A stretch of 64,000 nt of DNA from G963422705 sp963422705 (GCA_963422705.1 OY730443.1:1-64000); one strand, 5' to 3'. Counted from the stretch's first letter, positions 1-8,520 are shown. A program made the numbers and translations. Notes: generated by a model from the sequence alone, not told the origin.

Positions 1-1
1 T

Positions 2-545
2 ATATCAGATATCTCGCCGCTACAAGGGTTGGTAAACCTGACAGATTTGCCTCTTCACGATAACCAAATATCAGATATCTCGCCGCTACAAGGGTTGGTA
101 AAACTGAATGGTTGGGGCTTGGCCGCAACCAGATATCAGATATCTCGCCGCTAAAAGGGTTGGTAAAACTGACAAGAAGTTTGCATCTTTCCAACAACCA
201 GATATCAGATATCTCGCCGCTACAAGGGTTGGTAAAACTGACAGGGTTGAATCTTGACAACAACCAGATATCAGATATCTCGCCAATACAAGGGTTGGTA
301 AAACTGGAATGGGTGAATCTTTCCAACAACCAGATACCAGATATCTCGCCGCTAAAAGGGTTGGTAAAACTGGAAGACTTGAATCTTAGCAAGAACGATA
401 TCTCCGATATCTCGCCGCTACAAGGGTTGGTAAAACTGACAGGGTTGAATCTTGACAACAACCAGATATCAGATATCTCGCCGCTACAAGGGTTGGTAAA
501 ACTGACAGAGTTGAATCTTGAAGACAACCAGATATTCGATTTCTC
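2..545 (+). repeat. 66-bp tandem repeat coding for LRRs, nine units
   Basis: The motif ATATCTCGCC (last unit variant) starts at 9, 75, 140, 209, 275, 341, 407, 473 and 539. Spacings are 66, 65, 69, then 66 throughout. The units are nearly identical at DNA level, so the array expanded recently or is being homogenised. The 65 spacing locates a single missing base between 75 and 140, and the 69 spacing an added codon. Not CRISPR: there are no unique spacers and the repeats code for LRRs. Confidence 0.9.
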
Positions 546-922
546 GCCAATTGCCGGATTGATAGATAATTCTGTATGAATACAGCCTCATCAACCAAAG
601 TCCTTCTAACTGGGATATGAATGAGGATGGCAATGTAGACATTCTGGATCTAACGGCAGTCTCCCAAAACTTCGGGAACAGCCGCGCCTGCTAGCCCGCG
701 TGCCGATGTCAATGGCGATGGCACCGTGGATATTCTGGACCTCGTCGCTGTTGCCAGTCACTTCGGCGAAAGGAAAACGACACCGGCAGTGACAAAACGG
801 GGTTCTTCCTAATTGTAGGATAGGGCTGACGTTGGCACCGGGGGGCACGTTGTAGGAAAGCCAACGGGGGTATCTTCAAAAATCCCGAAAGCTACACCAT
901 AGAGCTTACCGGCGGCTTCTAA
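2..922 (+). pseudogene. LRR-dockerin surface protein, broken by frameshifts, 5' end outside window
   Basis: Nine internalin-type leucine-rich repeats of about 22 residues (pattern ISDISPLQGLVKL) are followed by a dockerin type I pair: DMNEDGNVDILDL near 616-660 and DVNGDGTVDILDL near 702-745. The reading frame changes three times. It is frame 2 up to about 105, frame 1 from there to a stop at 577-579, frame 2 for the first dockerin half up to a stop at 692-694, and frame 3 for the second half up to a stop at 810-812. A further short stretch ending in SYTIELTGGF and a stop at 920-922 may be the C-terminus of this or another secreted protein. Intact relatives would be exported adhesion or protein-interaction proteins. 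Pseudogene or several sequencing errors; the frame changes themselves are seen directly. Confidence 0.75.
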
Positions 923-968
923 CGTCTTCCGAGTTTTATCCTGAAGGCACTGGCCGTTTTCAAGTTCG

Positions 969-1002
969 GCACCTGCCGTTTTCACGGACGGCAGGTGCTT
1001 TT
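969..1002 (+). terminator. Rho-independent terminator after the LRR relic
   Basis: An 11-bp perfect stem (GCACCTGCCGT at 969-979, its complement at 988-998) with an 8-base loop is followed by TTTT. It would end transcription of the broken LRR-dockerin gene. Confidence 0.8.
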
Positions 1003-1033
1003 ATCAAGCCAAAGGCGTTAAGGAACAAAAGAA

Positions 1034-1054
1034 CCCCATGCCTTTAGGCGTGGG
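1034..1054 (+). repeat. Solo right-end hairpin resembling the IS200/IS605-type element of this window
   Basis: The 21 bases here (CCCC, one-base variants of TGCCTTTAGGC, GTGGG) closely match the subterminal hairpin of the two tnpB elements (21884-21904 on plus, 7291-7311 on minus). No tnpB remnant lies next to it, so it looks like a solo end or the trace of a decayed or excised element. The match is short, so chance similarity is not fully excluded. Confidence 0.5.
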
Positions 1055-1063
1055 AGTGTGTCA

Positions 1064-1390
1064 GGTTATCAATCATGTGAAAAGATTCTCTTCACCATCT
1101 CATTCTTATATTAAAGTAATTCGATGGATTTTTGACTCATACTTGCATTCCAGTTGGCAATTGTGCTATAATTCCCTAACATTATAGCGGTGTTCCTATT
1201 TTGAAGCAACGTTTTAACGCCATGACGCTCACAGCATCCTCGGCAGAAAAGCGCGTATTGTCGAGACGTGACAAAAGCCAGATAGATTCAGTCTAATTTT
1301 ACGTTTTATGGGAATGCCCTTTGGGAAAGATGCCTAACTTTTGAGAAAAAAAGCACCCATGAAAACCGATAACGTTGAAAACAATACCCC
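1064..1390. other. Gene-free stretch
   Basis: No open frame with recognisable similarity, no RNA gene and no strong hairpin seen. An ATG at 1360 precedes the methylase relic, but its frame does not run into it. Probably decayed coding or regulatory sequence. Confidence 0.4.
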
Positions 1391-1743
1391 TTCATTGAAG
1401 GCGACAATTTAGAGGTGTTGAAACGCCTCTACAACCTATATTTCGGACGCATAAAAGTTATCTACCCCCACCCGCCCTATAACACTGGCAAGGACTTCGT
1501 CTACCCTGATAACTACACGGTGCCGTTAGAGCCCTACCAAGATAGTAAAGGCAACCTACAAACGAACAATCCGGAGACAAGCGGCCGCTATCACTCTGCG
1601 TGGCTTTCCATTTCGATGAAAACGAAACCCAAAATGCCGTTGAACTCGATATCACCGGGAAACAATGCTGTCAACTTCTGTTTGGCAATACCGGTAGGGA
1701 GTATGTCAAAACCGATGTTTCATCGGATACCTCCCTCTTTTAA
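1391..1743 (+). pseudogene. Type III restriction-modification methylase (Mod) relic
   Basis: Starting at 1391, frame 2 reads FIEGDNLEVLKRLYNLYFG, then a DPPY-motif region written HPPYNTGKDFVYPDNY, then a segment ending GRYHSAW. This is the order of the catalytic region of type III Mod N6-adenine methyltransferases. The DPPY Asp is His here. After about 1605 the recognisable protein moves to frame 3 (FHFDENETQNAVELDITGK and on) and stops at 1741-1743. The start, the rest of the Mod protein and a Res partner are missing. The frame 3 part is not identified with certainty and may be the protein's own C-terminal part after a large deletion. Not functional. Confidence 0.7.
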
Positions 1744-1891
1744 TCCACACGATTTCCACACCGCGATGTCATCTTCTGGCCCCCGGCGCGATAGTGAATC
1801 ACACAACGCAAGCGAAATCGGGCACCGGACGGATAGAGATACACCGCGTTATCAACTTTTTAACTGACAACTGATAAAAATGAGGAGCATC
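1744..1891. other. Short spacer between two gene relics
   Basis: No supported gene. The last bases carry a good Shine-Dalgarno sequence (GAGGAG at 1882-1887) for the next relic. Confidence 0.4.
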
Positions 1892-2163
1892 ATGTCAAAA
1901 ATTCAGATTCCTTTTGTTATCCTATTTTTGATTGTGTCGGTGCTATTTTTCGCACCGGGGGCAAACCGCAACCGCACAAAACGTAAACATTCCCGACGCG
2001 AATCTACGCGATTTCCTTGAGTCCAAGTTTGGCTGTTCATCACGCAGGCGGAGATGGCCAGCTTAACAAAGCTTTCTTTGCCTGATTCCGGAATTAGCAA
2101 TCTAACCGGACTTGAGTTTGCAACCAATCTGACATGACTGGAGCTTCCCAAGAACCCGATATA
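1892..2163 (+). pseudogene. N-terminal relic of a secreted LRR protein
   Basis: An ATG at 1892 behind GAGGAG opens a signal peptide (MSKIQIPFVILFLIVSVLFF). Near 1960 the meaningful frame moves by one base and reads AQNVNIPDANLRDFLESKFG, a typical cap of LRR proteins of this type. It moves again near 2030, giving MASLTKLSLPDSGISNLTGL, and meets an in-frame TGA where an Arg codon (CGA) is expected (near 2134). The sequence ends after LELPKNPI with no repeats following. Two frameshifts, a stop and a truncation make it a clear pseudogene. Confidence 0.75.
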
Positions 2164-2355
2164 GGGTTAATCCCCGGTGAATTTACTATCGGTGGGATTT
2201 GGGTGCTGATTCGACTTTTCACCGGGATGCCGATGTATTCGTTTTATCGATGAAATCGCTCCAAAAAACGTAACCATGGATAGCACCGCATCTTGCGACG
2301 TAGCAGCAGAGAAGCACCATTCACTCGGCGGATTTCGGATTTTGGAGGACAAAAC

Positions 2356-3381
2356 ATGAAATTGGTAGTTCTTTCCTATAGCCACCATGGGCGTAGCATG
2401 GCACGGACAGCAAGCGCGCTCGGGCACGAAGTTGTTGGGGTAATGGATGGCGAAACGCCGCCGCGGCAACAGCTGGCTGACGATTTTCAATGCCCCGGAT
2501 TTGCGGAGGTAGGTAGGTGCCTCGATGCAACGCAGCCAGACGCAGCACTCGTCGCAGGAAAACATATTGAGATGCCTTCGCATGTACAAGCGTGTGTAGA
2601 TAGACGCATCCCTTATCTTTTGGACAAGCCGTTTGCTGACTGTGCAGCCCGGCTACGTCCCGCCGCTGAAGCATCGGAAAAACACGGTGTATTTAGCGCA
2701 CTTGTGCTGCCAAACCGTGCCAGTCGCATCGTCCAACTCGTTAAACAGATGATTAGAGATGATAGCTTAGGCGAGCTTATGATTTACAGCAGCAGATTGA
2801 ACAACGGAGCACCGTCGCGCTATGCCCAAACACCGTCTGCTTGGCACAACAATCCAGCAATATCAGGTGGAGGCTGCTGGGCCGTAGAATCCGCACATGG
2901 CATTGATACGTTTCTGCAATTCGTTGGCAATCAACACATTACCGTCGTTGGAGCAGTGATGTCCAACACTATGTATGGGTTGGCAGTGGAGGATAGCGGC
3001 GTCGGCATCCTCCGAACCGACAACGGTATCACAGGAATCATTGAGACGGGTTATACCTATCCTTCAGGCACGCGGAGCGGTGATGATTTCTTTCGTTTTG
3101 TCGGGAAAAAGGCATCCGTATTTGAGCAATACGGGCGCAACGGGGAACCGCTCATTGAAGTTCATACGACGGAGGGTGTGCAATTTAGTGAAGATATTTC
3201 GCACGGTGAACGGATTCGGACGGTGATGCAGAACGCACTTGACGCAATCCGGGATGGAACCCGGTTCCCGCCGACAGTTGTCGAGGCGGTGCGAGTGCTT
3301 GAGATTCAAGATGCTGTTTATGCTCATGCAAGACAGAACGTTGCGAACCATCAAAAACATCCGCTCGGATGCGAACCATAA
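2356..3381 (+). CDS. Gfo/Idh/MocA-type NAD(P)-dependent oxidoreductase
   Basis: 341 residues. The N-terminal Rossmann-like half carries the family's lysine motif as LLDKPFA (usually EKP) near residue 95, followed by the C-terminal alpha/beta dimerisation domain with WAVESAHGIDTFLQFVG. Family members oxidise or reduce sugars, inositols and related polyols, but the substrate cannot be told. The first strand reads VVLSYSHHGRSMARTAS, lacking the usual GxGxxG nucleotide loop, so cofactor binding may be altered. The start at 2356 is chosen because TTTGGAGGAC lies 8 bases upstream; a start at 2293 would add 21 residues with no family similarity. An SMP-30-type gene follows 27 bases later, probably in the same transcript. 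Confidence 0.85.
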   Translation: MKLVVLSYSHHGRSMARTASALGHEVVGVMDGETPPRQQLADDFQCPGFAEVGRCLDATQPDAALVAGKHIEMPSHVQACVDRRIPYLLDKPFADCAARLRPAAEASEKHGVFSALVLPNRASRIVQLVKQMIRDDSLGELMIYSSRLNNGAPSRYAQTPSAWHNNPAISGGGCWAVESAHGIDTFLQFVGNQHITVVGAVMSNTMYGLAVEDSGVGILRTDNGITGIIETGYTYPSGTRSGDDFFRFVGKKASVFEQYGRNGEPLIEVHTTEGVQFSEDISHGERIRTVMQNALDAIRDGTRFPPTVVEAVRVLEIQDAVYAHARQNVANHQKHPLGCEP

Positions 3382-3408
3382 GATTTGTTTTACCGAAAGG
3401 AGTAAAAG

Positions 3409-4452
3409 ATGCTGGAGTTACATATAGCACAACACGTCGCGGTTGCCTTAGTTACCGGGCTTCTGTTAATCCCTCTATTGGTTGCGCACAGTGTGGAAGT
3501 TTTGGCACCACGCGGCCAAACTATCTTTGCTTCAGGTGCAGCACTAGAGGAACTGTTCAGTGAGGCGCATTTCACAGAGGGGCCGACAGTCGCACCGGAC
3601 GGCACAGTCTATTTCAGCGACATTACGTTCACAGAGCAGACGGATATGCAGGCAGGACATATCTGGAAATACAATCCGGAGACTGGGGAAACAACGCTCT
3701 TTCGTTCTCCAAGTGGGATGTCCAACGGTATGGAATTTGACGCTCAAGGACGATTGGTTGTCGCCGAAGGGGCGGATTTTGGGGGACGCAGGATTACTCG
3801 GACAGACATGAAAACCGGTAAAAGCGAAATTATTGCCGGCTTGTATAACGGAAAACCTTTTAACTCACCGAATGATGTGACGATTGATGAGCAGGGACGA
3901 ATCTATTTTACCGACCCACGGTATGCAGGACATGAGTCTGTCGAACAACCCGTCTTTGGTGTTTACCGGATTGATACCGATGGTTCTATTCATCTTATTG
4001 TGACAGATGCCGGCAAACCGAACGGGGTGGCGGTTTCTCCAAAACAGCAGACACTGTATGTCATCAGCCACGACAACGGTGCACTGGGAAATCTACCTGA
4101 TGATATGACACCGTATAAGGGACGTATGGCACTCCTCGCCTATGAGCTTTCACCGGAAGGTACCGCAACTTTCAAGCGGCTTCTCGTTGACTACGCGCCA
4201 CAAGATGGCCCGGATGGTATGGTTCTTGATGCTGAAGGAAATCTCTATGTGGCTGTGCGTGACGAAACTCGCCCCGGAATCTATGTCTATTCGCCTGAAG
4301 GGGCGGAACTCGCATACGTCAGAACACCGGATAAACCTACTAATTTAGCATTTGGACGAGGCAAAACGAGCGGGGTGCTCTACATAACAGCAGAGAATTG
4401 TCTCTACGGCATTGAGGTGCTAAAAGAGGGATATCACCTACCGCAGAAGTAG
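3409..4452 (+). CDS. SMP-30/gluconolactonase-type beta-propeller, exported
   Basis: 347 residues. A hydrophobic N-terminus (about residues 8-27, VAVALVTGLLLIPLLVAHSV) acts as signal peptide or anchor. The rest is a six-bladed propeller of the SMP-30/gluconolactonase/LRE type, with FTEGPTVAPDGTVYFSDI near residue 50, NSPNDVTIDEQGRIYFTDPRY in the middle and GPDGMVLDAEGNLYVA later. The conserved Glu, Asn and Asp of the metal site are represented (EGP, NDV, DGM). Such enzymes hydrolyse sugar lactones. With the Gfo/Idh gene just upstream this fits an oxidation-lactone-hydrolysis pair, which is an inference. Shine-Dalgarno GAAAGGAG precedes the ATG. Confidence 0.85.
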   Translation: MLELHIAQHVAVALVTGLLLIPLLVAHSVEVLAPRGQTIFASGAALEELFSEAHFTEGPTVAPDGTVYFSDITFTEQTDMQAGHIWKYNPETGETTLFRSPSGMSNGMEFDAQGRLVVAEGADFGGRRITRTDMKTGKSEIIAGLYNGKPFNSPNDVTIDEQGRIYFTDPRYAGHESVEQPVFGVYRIDTDGSIHLIVTDAGKPNGVAVSPKQQTLYVISHDNGALGNLPDDMTPYKGRMALLAYELSPEGTATFKRLLVDYAPQDGPDGMVLDAEGNLYVAVRDETRPGIYVYSPEGAELAYVRTPDKPTNLAFGRGKTSGVLYITAENCLYGIEVLKEGYHLPQK

Positions 4453-4473
4453 GAAACCCGTGCGATTCCTCGA

Positions 4474-5874
4474 TTAAACGTTAGGATGGAGGGTGTGCCA
4501 CGGCGTTGCACACTCATAGGCGTGGCCAACTCGACATAATAACGGCTCTGCCAAATGTTTCCCGACGAACTGAATACTCAACGGGAGTCCGTCGCGATTC
4601 AGGCCGCATGGCACGGATAGCGTTGGGGCACCGTTGTAGTCAAAAGGCACGGTAAACCGTTGGAACTTCGGGGCGCGGGGTTCATAGGTGCCATACAACA
4701 TATCTGGTGTGACACTGTGCGGCGGCGCAGACATTGACGGACATACCAACACATCAATTTGCGCGAACACCGTTTTGAGATGTCCTGTGCAGGCGGCTCT
4801 CAAATTATTCGCTTTGGCGTATTCGGCACCTGTCACCTGCGCCCCCATATCAAGCCACCCTCTGAACCAAGGGCCGTAAGCGTCCCGTTGAGATGGATAA
4901 GTTGCGGCATGCGCTGTCACGGCTTCAGCGGAACACAAGGTTGGCCAGGCGGAAACGTACTCATCCACGTCAGGAAGTTGAACCTCAACGATTTCTGCAC
5001 CTTGCTCCGCAAGGACTTCGAACCCGGCAACGACGGCTTCAGCAACCTCCGGTTCGATGTCGTTTGTGGCATAATTTTTGTCGAATCCGATACGGATGCC
5101 TCGAATATCCTTCTTTATCTCTTCAAGTATGCGCGGCACTGGAGCTGGGAGAGTAGTCGCGTCGTTTGTGTCGAGGCCGGCAATCGCCTCAAGCATAATC
5201 CCTGCATCGGCGACACGGCGTGTCATCGGCCCGACGTGGTCCATCGATTCTGCGAGCGGGAGGACTCCGTAGCGGCTGACTCTGCCCCATGTCGGTTTCA
5301 GCCCAACAGTGCCACACGCTGCCGCAGGAAAGCGAATTGAACCGCCTGTATCGCTGCCGAGTGCGCCGAAACACAACCCTGCCGCTGTTGCAACCCCGGA
5401 TCCGCTCGATGATGAGCCTGTCCATCGTTTGGGGTTCCACGGATTTTGCGGAATATCAAATTCCGGATTGTAGCCGCCCATTGCCCCTTCCGTCAAATTG
5501 AGCTTACCAAGTAACACGGCGCCCGAAGCTTCAAGTTTTTTGACAACGGTGCTATCAAATGCAGGCACATGTTCTGCCAGCACTTTTGCGCCCCCCATTG
5601 TGCGAACACCCTTGGTAAAATAGAGGTCCTTGACGGCAATAGGGATACCATGAAGGGTGCCGCGGTAGTGCCCTGCCCTAATCTCCATTTCGGCTTTATG
5701 TGCCGAGGTGATGGCGTGCTCTGTCATAACCGTCGCATAACTTTTTAAGCCGGGTTCAAGTTCTGCAATGCGCTCCAGCATTGCGTATGTAACTTCGACG
5801 GGTGATAACTGTTTGGAAGCAATCTGCTGGGCAATTTCAGTGATTGATTTGAAGTGAAGTGGCATTTCAGGCAC
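4474..5874 (-). CDS. Amidase signature family enzyme (GatA-like)
   Basis: 466 residues, the usual length for the family. It has the catalytic Lys in GIPIAVKDLYF (near residue 80), the glycine/serine stretch WTGSSSSGSG and the nucleophile region DTGGSIRFPAAACG near residue 175, completing the Ser-cisSer-Lys triad. Family members hydrolyse amides or act as subunit A of tRNA amidotransferase. No gatB or gatC lies nearby, so a stand-alone amidase is more likely. The GTG start at 5872-5874 is preferred because AAGGAGA lies 8 bases upstream; the next ATG (5865) would be too far away. It is transcribed toward the SMP-30 gene. Confidence 0.88.
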   Translation of the reverse strand: MPEMPLHFKSITEIAQQIASKQLSPVEVTYAMLERIAELEPGLKSYATVMTEHAITSAHKAEMEIRAGHYRGTLHGIPIAVKDLYFTKGVRTMGGAKVLAEHVPAFDSTVVKKLEASGAVLLGKLNLTEGAMGGYNPEFDIPQNPWNPKRWTGSSSSGSGVATAAGLCFGALGSDTGGSIRFPAAACGTVGLKPTWGRVSRYGVLPLAESMDHVGPMTRRVADAGIMLEAIAGLDTNDATTLPAPVPRILEEIKKDIRGIRIGFDKNYATNDIEPEVAEAVVAGFEVLAEQGAEIVEVQLPDVDEYVSAWPTLCSAEAVTAHAATYPSQRDAYGPWFRGWLDMGAQVTGAEYAKANNLRAACTGHLKTVFAQIDVLVCPSMSAPPHSVTPDMLYGTYEPRAPKFQRFTVPFDYNGAPTLSVPCGLNRDGLPLSIQFVGKHLAEPLLCRVGHAYECATPWHTLHPNV

Positions 5875-5959
5875 GCGCTTTCTCCTTGATTCAGTTGTCT
5901 ATTCCTTGATTAGAACCTTCTTATACCGTGAAGGCTTCGCCCTATGTCTTTTTCGTGAC

Positions 5960-6823
5960 TTAATTCAGCGCGTCTGGACGGCTGCGTCCGAGGAGATTCA
6001 ACAACCGCTCGCTTGCATCTTGGAGAGCGTCTTCCGGGACAGGTACACCGTTACAGAGACTAAATCTCCAATATGCCCAGTACGCTGCGTACTGCGATTG
6101 CAAAATATAACGTGTTTTATCGGAACGGTTTGGCGCCCCCCGGTGCCAGCATTGCGGTTCTTGCAGATAGATATCGCCAGCCTTGCAGAAAATAGAGACG
6201 GGCGTATTTCCCTCAAACTCCGGATTTTCAGAATCGTTCGGATGCCTCCCGGAGTAATGACTTCCACGTACATATTGCGTCGGCCCCTTTTCAATCGTAT
6301 CGATGTCACTCAACGCCATTTGTACGGTAAACCACATGACGGGCATCCGGAGGCGCGCGTCATGGCGGAGCATCTCTTCGGGGACAGGGAAGTGTACCGA
6401 GCCGTCAACATGCCACCGTTCAATCGAGAGTCCGGGGAGGTTCCGGAGAACGTTTTGACCGCAAAATTTGCAGTTTTCACCCACAATTGCCTCCGCTAAA
6501 CTCAGAATCGGTTCTCGGAGCAATATATCTCGGAAAATTGGAGCCAGTTCAATCGTGTTGCGCAGAATGAAAGGAAGTTGTTCGCCCGACTCCCTATGTG
6601 TTCCCATCTGAATATATCTGACGTCCGCCAGGTGCGGATTTGTTTTTTCTGCGAGTTGTGGCGCCGCGAAAAGTTCATCAGTCTTCTCTCGAAGTGCCGT
6701 TACCTCGTTATCGGTGAGTATGCCCGGAATGTGAACGAATCCGTCCCGGAAAAATTGTTCGGCAATCTGCTGAGTCTTCCGTGTGCTGAAGGGTTCACCC
6801 TTGAGAATTGGCGTGTGAGGCAT
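5960..6823 (-). CDS. Phytanoyl-CoA dioxygenase (PhyH) family protein
   Basis: 287 residues. An Fe(II)/2-oxoglutarate dioxygenase fold with the complete metal triad: H138 and D140 in RWHVDGSVHF and H227 in QCWHRGAP, plus the 2-oxoglutarate Arg at about 238 (KTRYIL). It should hydroxylate a small organic substrate, which is unknown. It contrasts with the two PhyH proteins at 55-58 kb, which lack the Asp. Strong Shine-Dalgarno AAGGAGGAG before the ATG. The next gene downstream on this strand is the amidase, 85 bases on. Confidence 0.88.
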   Translation of the reverse strand: MPHTPILKGEPFSTRKTQQIAEQFFRDGFVHIPGILTDNEVTALREKTDELFAAPQLAEKTNPHLADVRYIQMGTHRESGEQLPFILRNTIELAPIFRDILLREPILSLAEAIVGENCKFCGQNVLRNLPGLSIERWHVDGSVHFPVPEEMLRHDARLRMPVMWFTVQMALSDIDTIEKGPTQYVRGSHYSGRHPNDSENPEFEGNTPVSIFCKAGDIYLQEPQCWHRGAPNRSDKTRYILQSQYAAYWAYWRFSLCNGVPVPEDALQDASERLLNLLGRSRPDALN

Positions 6824-6847
6824 GTTTTGCTCCTCCTTTTTCTCAAT

Positions 6848-7112
6848 CTAATCCAAATAATCCATCTCTGGCAATAAGTTCCATCTATGTTTATCTTCAG
6901 GTTGCGTGTTTCGCGCCCATCTGCCCAGCATCTGCGTATCGGCGCGTTTTGCCGCCATCTGCCCGGCAATAGACATTCTCAAATACGACGCCTTCGGAAG
7001 CAAGCTTATCTAGATGAGGGTTCTGAACAAGCCTGCCTCCGAAACACCCGGTTACATAAGGGGTGTGCAGTTCAGCGTGAATATATAAAAAGGCGGGCAT
7101 CGAATCTTGCAT
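6848..7112 (-). pseudogene. Sulfatase, internally deleted
   Basis: The ATG at 7110-7112 stands behind AAGGAGGTAAC and opens a typical sulfatase N-terminus: MPAFLYIHAELHTPY, then NPHLDKLASEGVVFENVYC. At the point where the C-x-P-S-R sulfatase signature should follow, similarity is lost and the frame stops at 6897. In another frame the last bases read RWNLLPEMDYLD and stop at 6848-6850, which could be the original C-terminus. About 400 residues are therefore missing and the active site is gone. Confidence 0.6.
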
Positions 7113-7180
7113 TGTTACCTCCTTGTTTCTATTATACATAGGTGGCATTCGTTGTCAAGCGCGTATAGATTTTCATTTTA

Positions 7181-7210
7181 TTGATGTAAAACTGCGGATT
7201 GTTATATAAT
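7181..7210 (+). promoter_or_regulatory. Promoter, now cut off from its gene by an IS
   Basis: TTGATG (7181-7186), an 18-base spacer and a perfect TATAAT (7205-7210). A Shine-Dalgarno GAGGTGG follows at 7270-7276 and then the IS border at 7282. Removing the IS joins this leader directly to the ATG at 8748, so this is very likely that gene's original promoter. Confidence 0.6.
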
Positions 7211-7281
7211 AAAGTGAATTCCATCAAAATTCTTGGGTTAATAAACACAGAAAAAATAACAAGCGAAATGAGGTGGTTCCA

Positions 7282-7430
7282 GTCAAGGCACCCACTGCCT
7301 AAAGGCAGGGGCTTGTGCTTCGTAGCGACTGCGGTTTTCTCATAGAGTCCACCGTCTTACTGTCGCTCCACAGAGGGAACACAAGCTGCCCTCAAAATAT
7401 TAAGCGCCGCGTTGATGTCTCTGTCGTGGT
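7282..7430 (-). ncRNA. Predicted right-end guide RNA (omega/reRNA) of IS copy 1
   Basis: By analogy with characterised TnpB systems, the RNA scaffold should cover the 3' end of tnpB and the right end, with the guide taken from the flank beyond 7282 (minus strand, beginning TGGAACCACC). The terminal hairpin at 7291-7311 and strong sequence conservation with copy 2 here fit this. The 5' boundary is a guess. Confidence 0.35.
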
Positions 7431-8520
7431 GGCAACCACATTCAGGACATATCCACTGCCTGTCAGAAAGAGAAAGATTTTCGTTGCGATGTCCGCAATC
7501 CGAACACGGCTTCGTTGTAGGCGTCCATTGTCCAACCTGACGGAACTCACGATTATGTTTGAAACACTTGAACTTCAGAATCTCAACAAACTGCCCGAAG
7601 CAAAGCTCCGATACTTTCCGGCCCCAGAGGCGTTTCATGCCCTCAAGGTTCAGCGTCTCGGTAGCGATAAGGTCAAACCTTCTACACAGGTGTGTGGCAA
7701 GTTTCCACTGCCAATCTTTGCGTTGGGTGGTAATCTTGCGATACACCCGTGTGAGCTGACGAAGGCAACGCCACCAATTGTTAGAACCTTTGACTTTCCG
7801 CGAAAGACTTTTGGAGCGTTTGCGAAGTTCTGTCAAGGCGTGTTTCAAGAATTGTGGCGATTGTATTTTCTCGCCCGTGTTCAACGTCAAAAATGCGTCC
7901 TTCAGTCCGAAGTCTGCCCCGACACTTTCACCCGTAGCAGGCAGCACTTCTTTGGAGGTATCATCCGTCACGATATAAAGCCAATAGGTTCCAGCATTGT
8001 CGCGAAGAGTTTGGATGTACTTTACATTCCCTTTCCATTGGCGATGCTGATGGAAAGAGAACCAGCGTTTGTTAAACTTAAATTTTTGTGCGTCTTCGTC
8101 CCACGCTTTGAAAGAGAGTCGGACGCTACCTTCTTCAAGGAGATAACCACTTTGGAACGTCGCAGAACGGTATTTTCCGCGTTTCTTATATTTCGGGCGC
8201 CCGACGCCGGGGATGTTAAAAAATCTTTCAAAAGAAATGTGGAGGCGTATGATTACCGCGTCAAGTGTATCACGCGGTATCCAAGTCCAGTGTTTTTTTG
8301 TGCGTTTCAGCAAGTTCGTCAAGTGCGGTTGCAAGCGGAAACGCCCGGCATATTTACCATATCTACGATAATAGCGGTTCTCAAGCTTGAGAAAGTGATT
8401 GTGAACATCACCCAAGTCGTCAAGCATATTGCCAAGACGCTTATTTTGCGGATGTTCGCGTATCTGATACTGATACGTTCTGCGATGTTTCTTTTGTTTT
8501 TTATTTCTTTTTTTCGCCAT
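7357..8520 (-). CDS. tnpB: TnpB (IS200/IS605 OrfB), RNA-guided nuclease family
   Basis: 387 residues, full length. An arginine/lysine-rich N-terminus leads to the helix-turn-helix region, then the split RuvC nuclease: D203 in GADFGLKDAF, E288 in IATETLNLEGM and D368 in HDRDINAALNI. A four-Cys zinc finger (C339, C342, C358, C361) lies between the second and third RuvC parts. All catalytic residues are present, so the protein should be active. Known TnpB proteins use a right-end RNA to cut DNA next to the element's target motif and so help keep the element in place. Copy 2 encodes the same protein but is frameshifted. Confidence 0.93.
   Translation of the reverse strand: MAKKRNKKQKKHRRTYQYQIREHPQNKRLGNMLDDLGDVHNHFLKLENRYYRRYGKYAGRFRLQPHLTNLLKRTKKHWTWIPRDTLDAVIIRLHISFERFFNIPGVGRPKYKKRGKYRSATFQSGYLLEEGSVRLSFKAWDEDAQKFKFNKRWFSFHQHRQWKGNVKYIQTLRDNAGTYWLYIVTDDTSKEVLPATGESVGADFGLKDAFLTLNTGEKIQSPQFLKHALTELRKRSKSLSRKVKGSNNWWRCLRQLTRVYRKITTQRKDWQWKLATHLCRRFDLIATETLNLEGMKRLWGRKVSELCFGQFVEILKFKCFKHNREFRQVGQWTPTTKPCSDCGHRNENLSLSDRQWICPECGCHHDRDINAALNILRAACVPSVERQ

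Noticed and set aside
2..545. Regular direct repeats that could suggest CRISPR
   Set aside because: Units are contiguous, code for leucine-rich repeats and have no unique spacers.
1415..1867. 150-residue open frame as a complete gene
   Set aside because: Only the first third resembles a methylase. The rest is out of the meaningful frame, so it is listed as a relic.
4759..5340. 193-residue plus-strand frame inside the amidase gene
   Set aside because: Antisense shadow with no family features.
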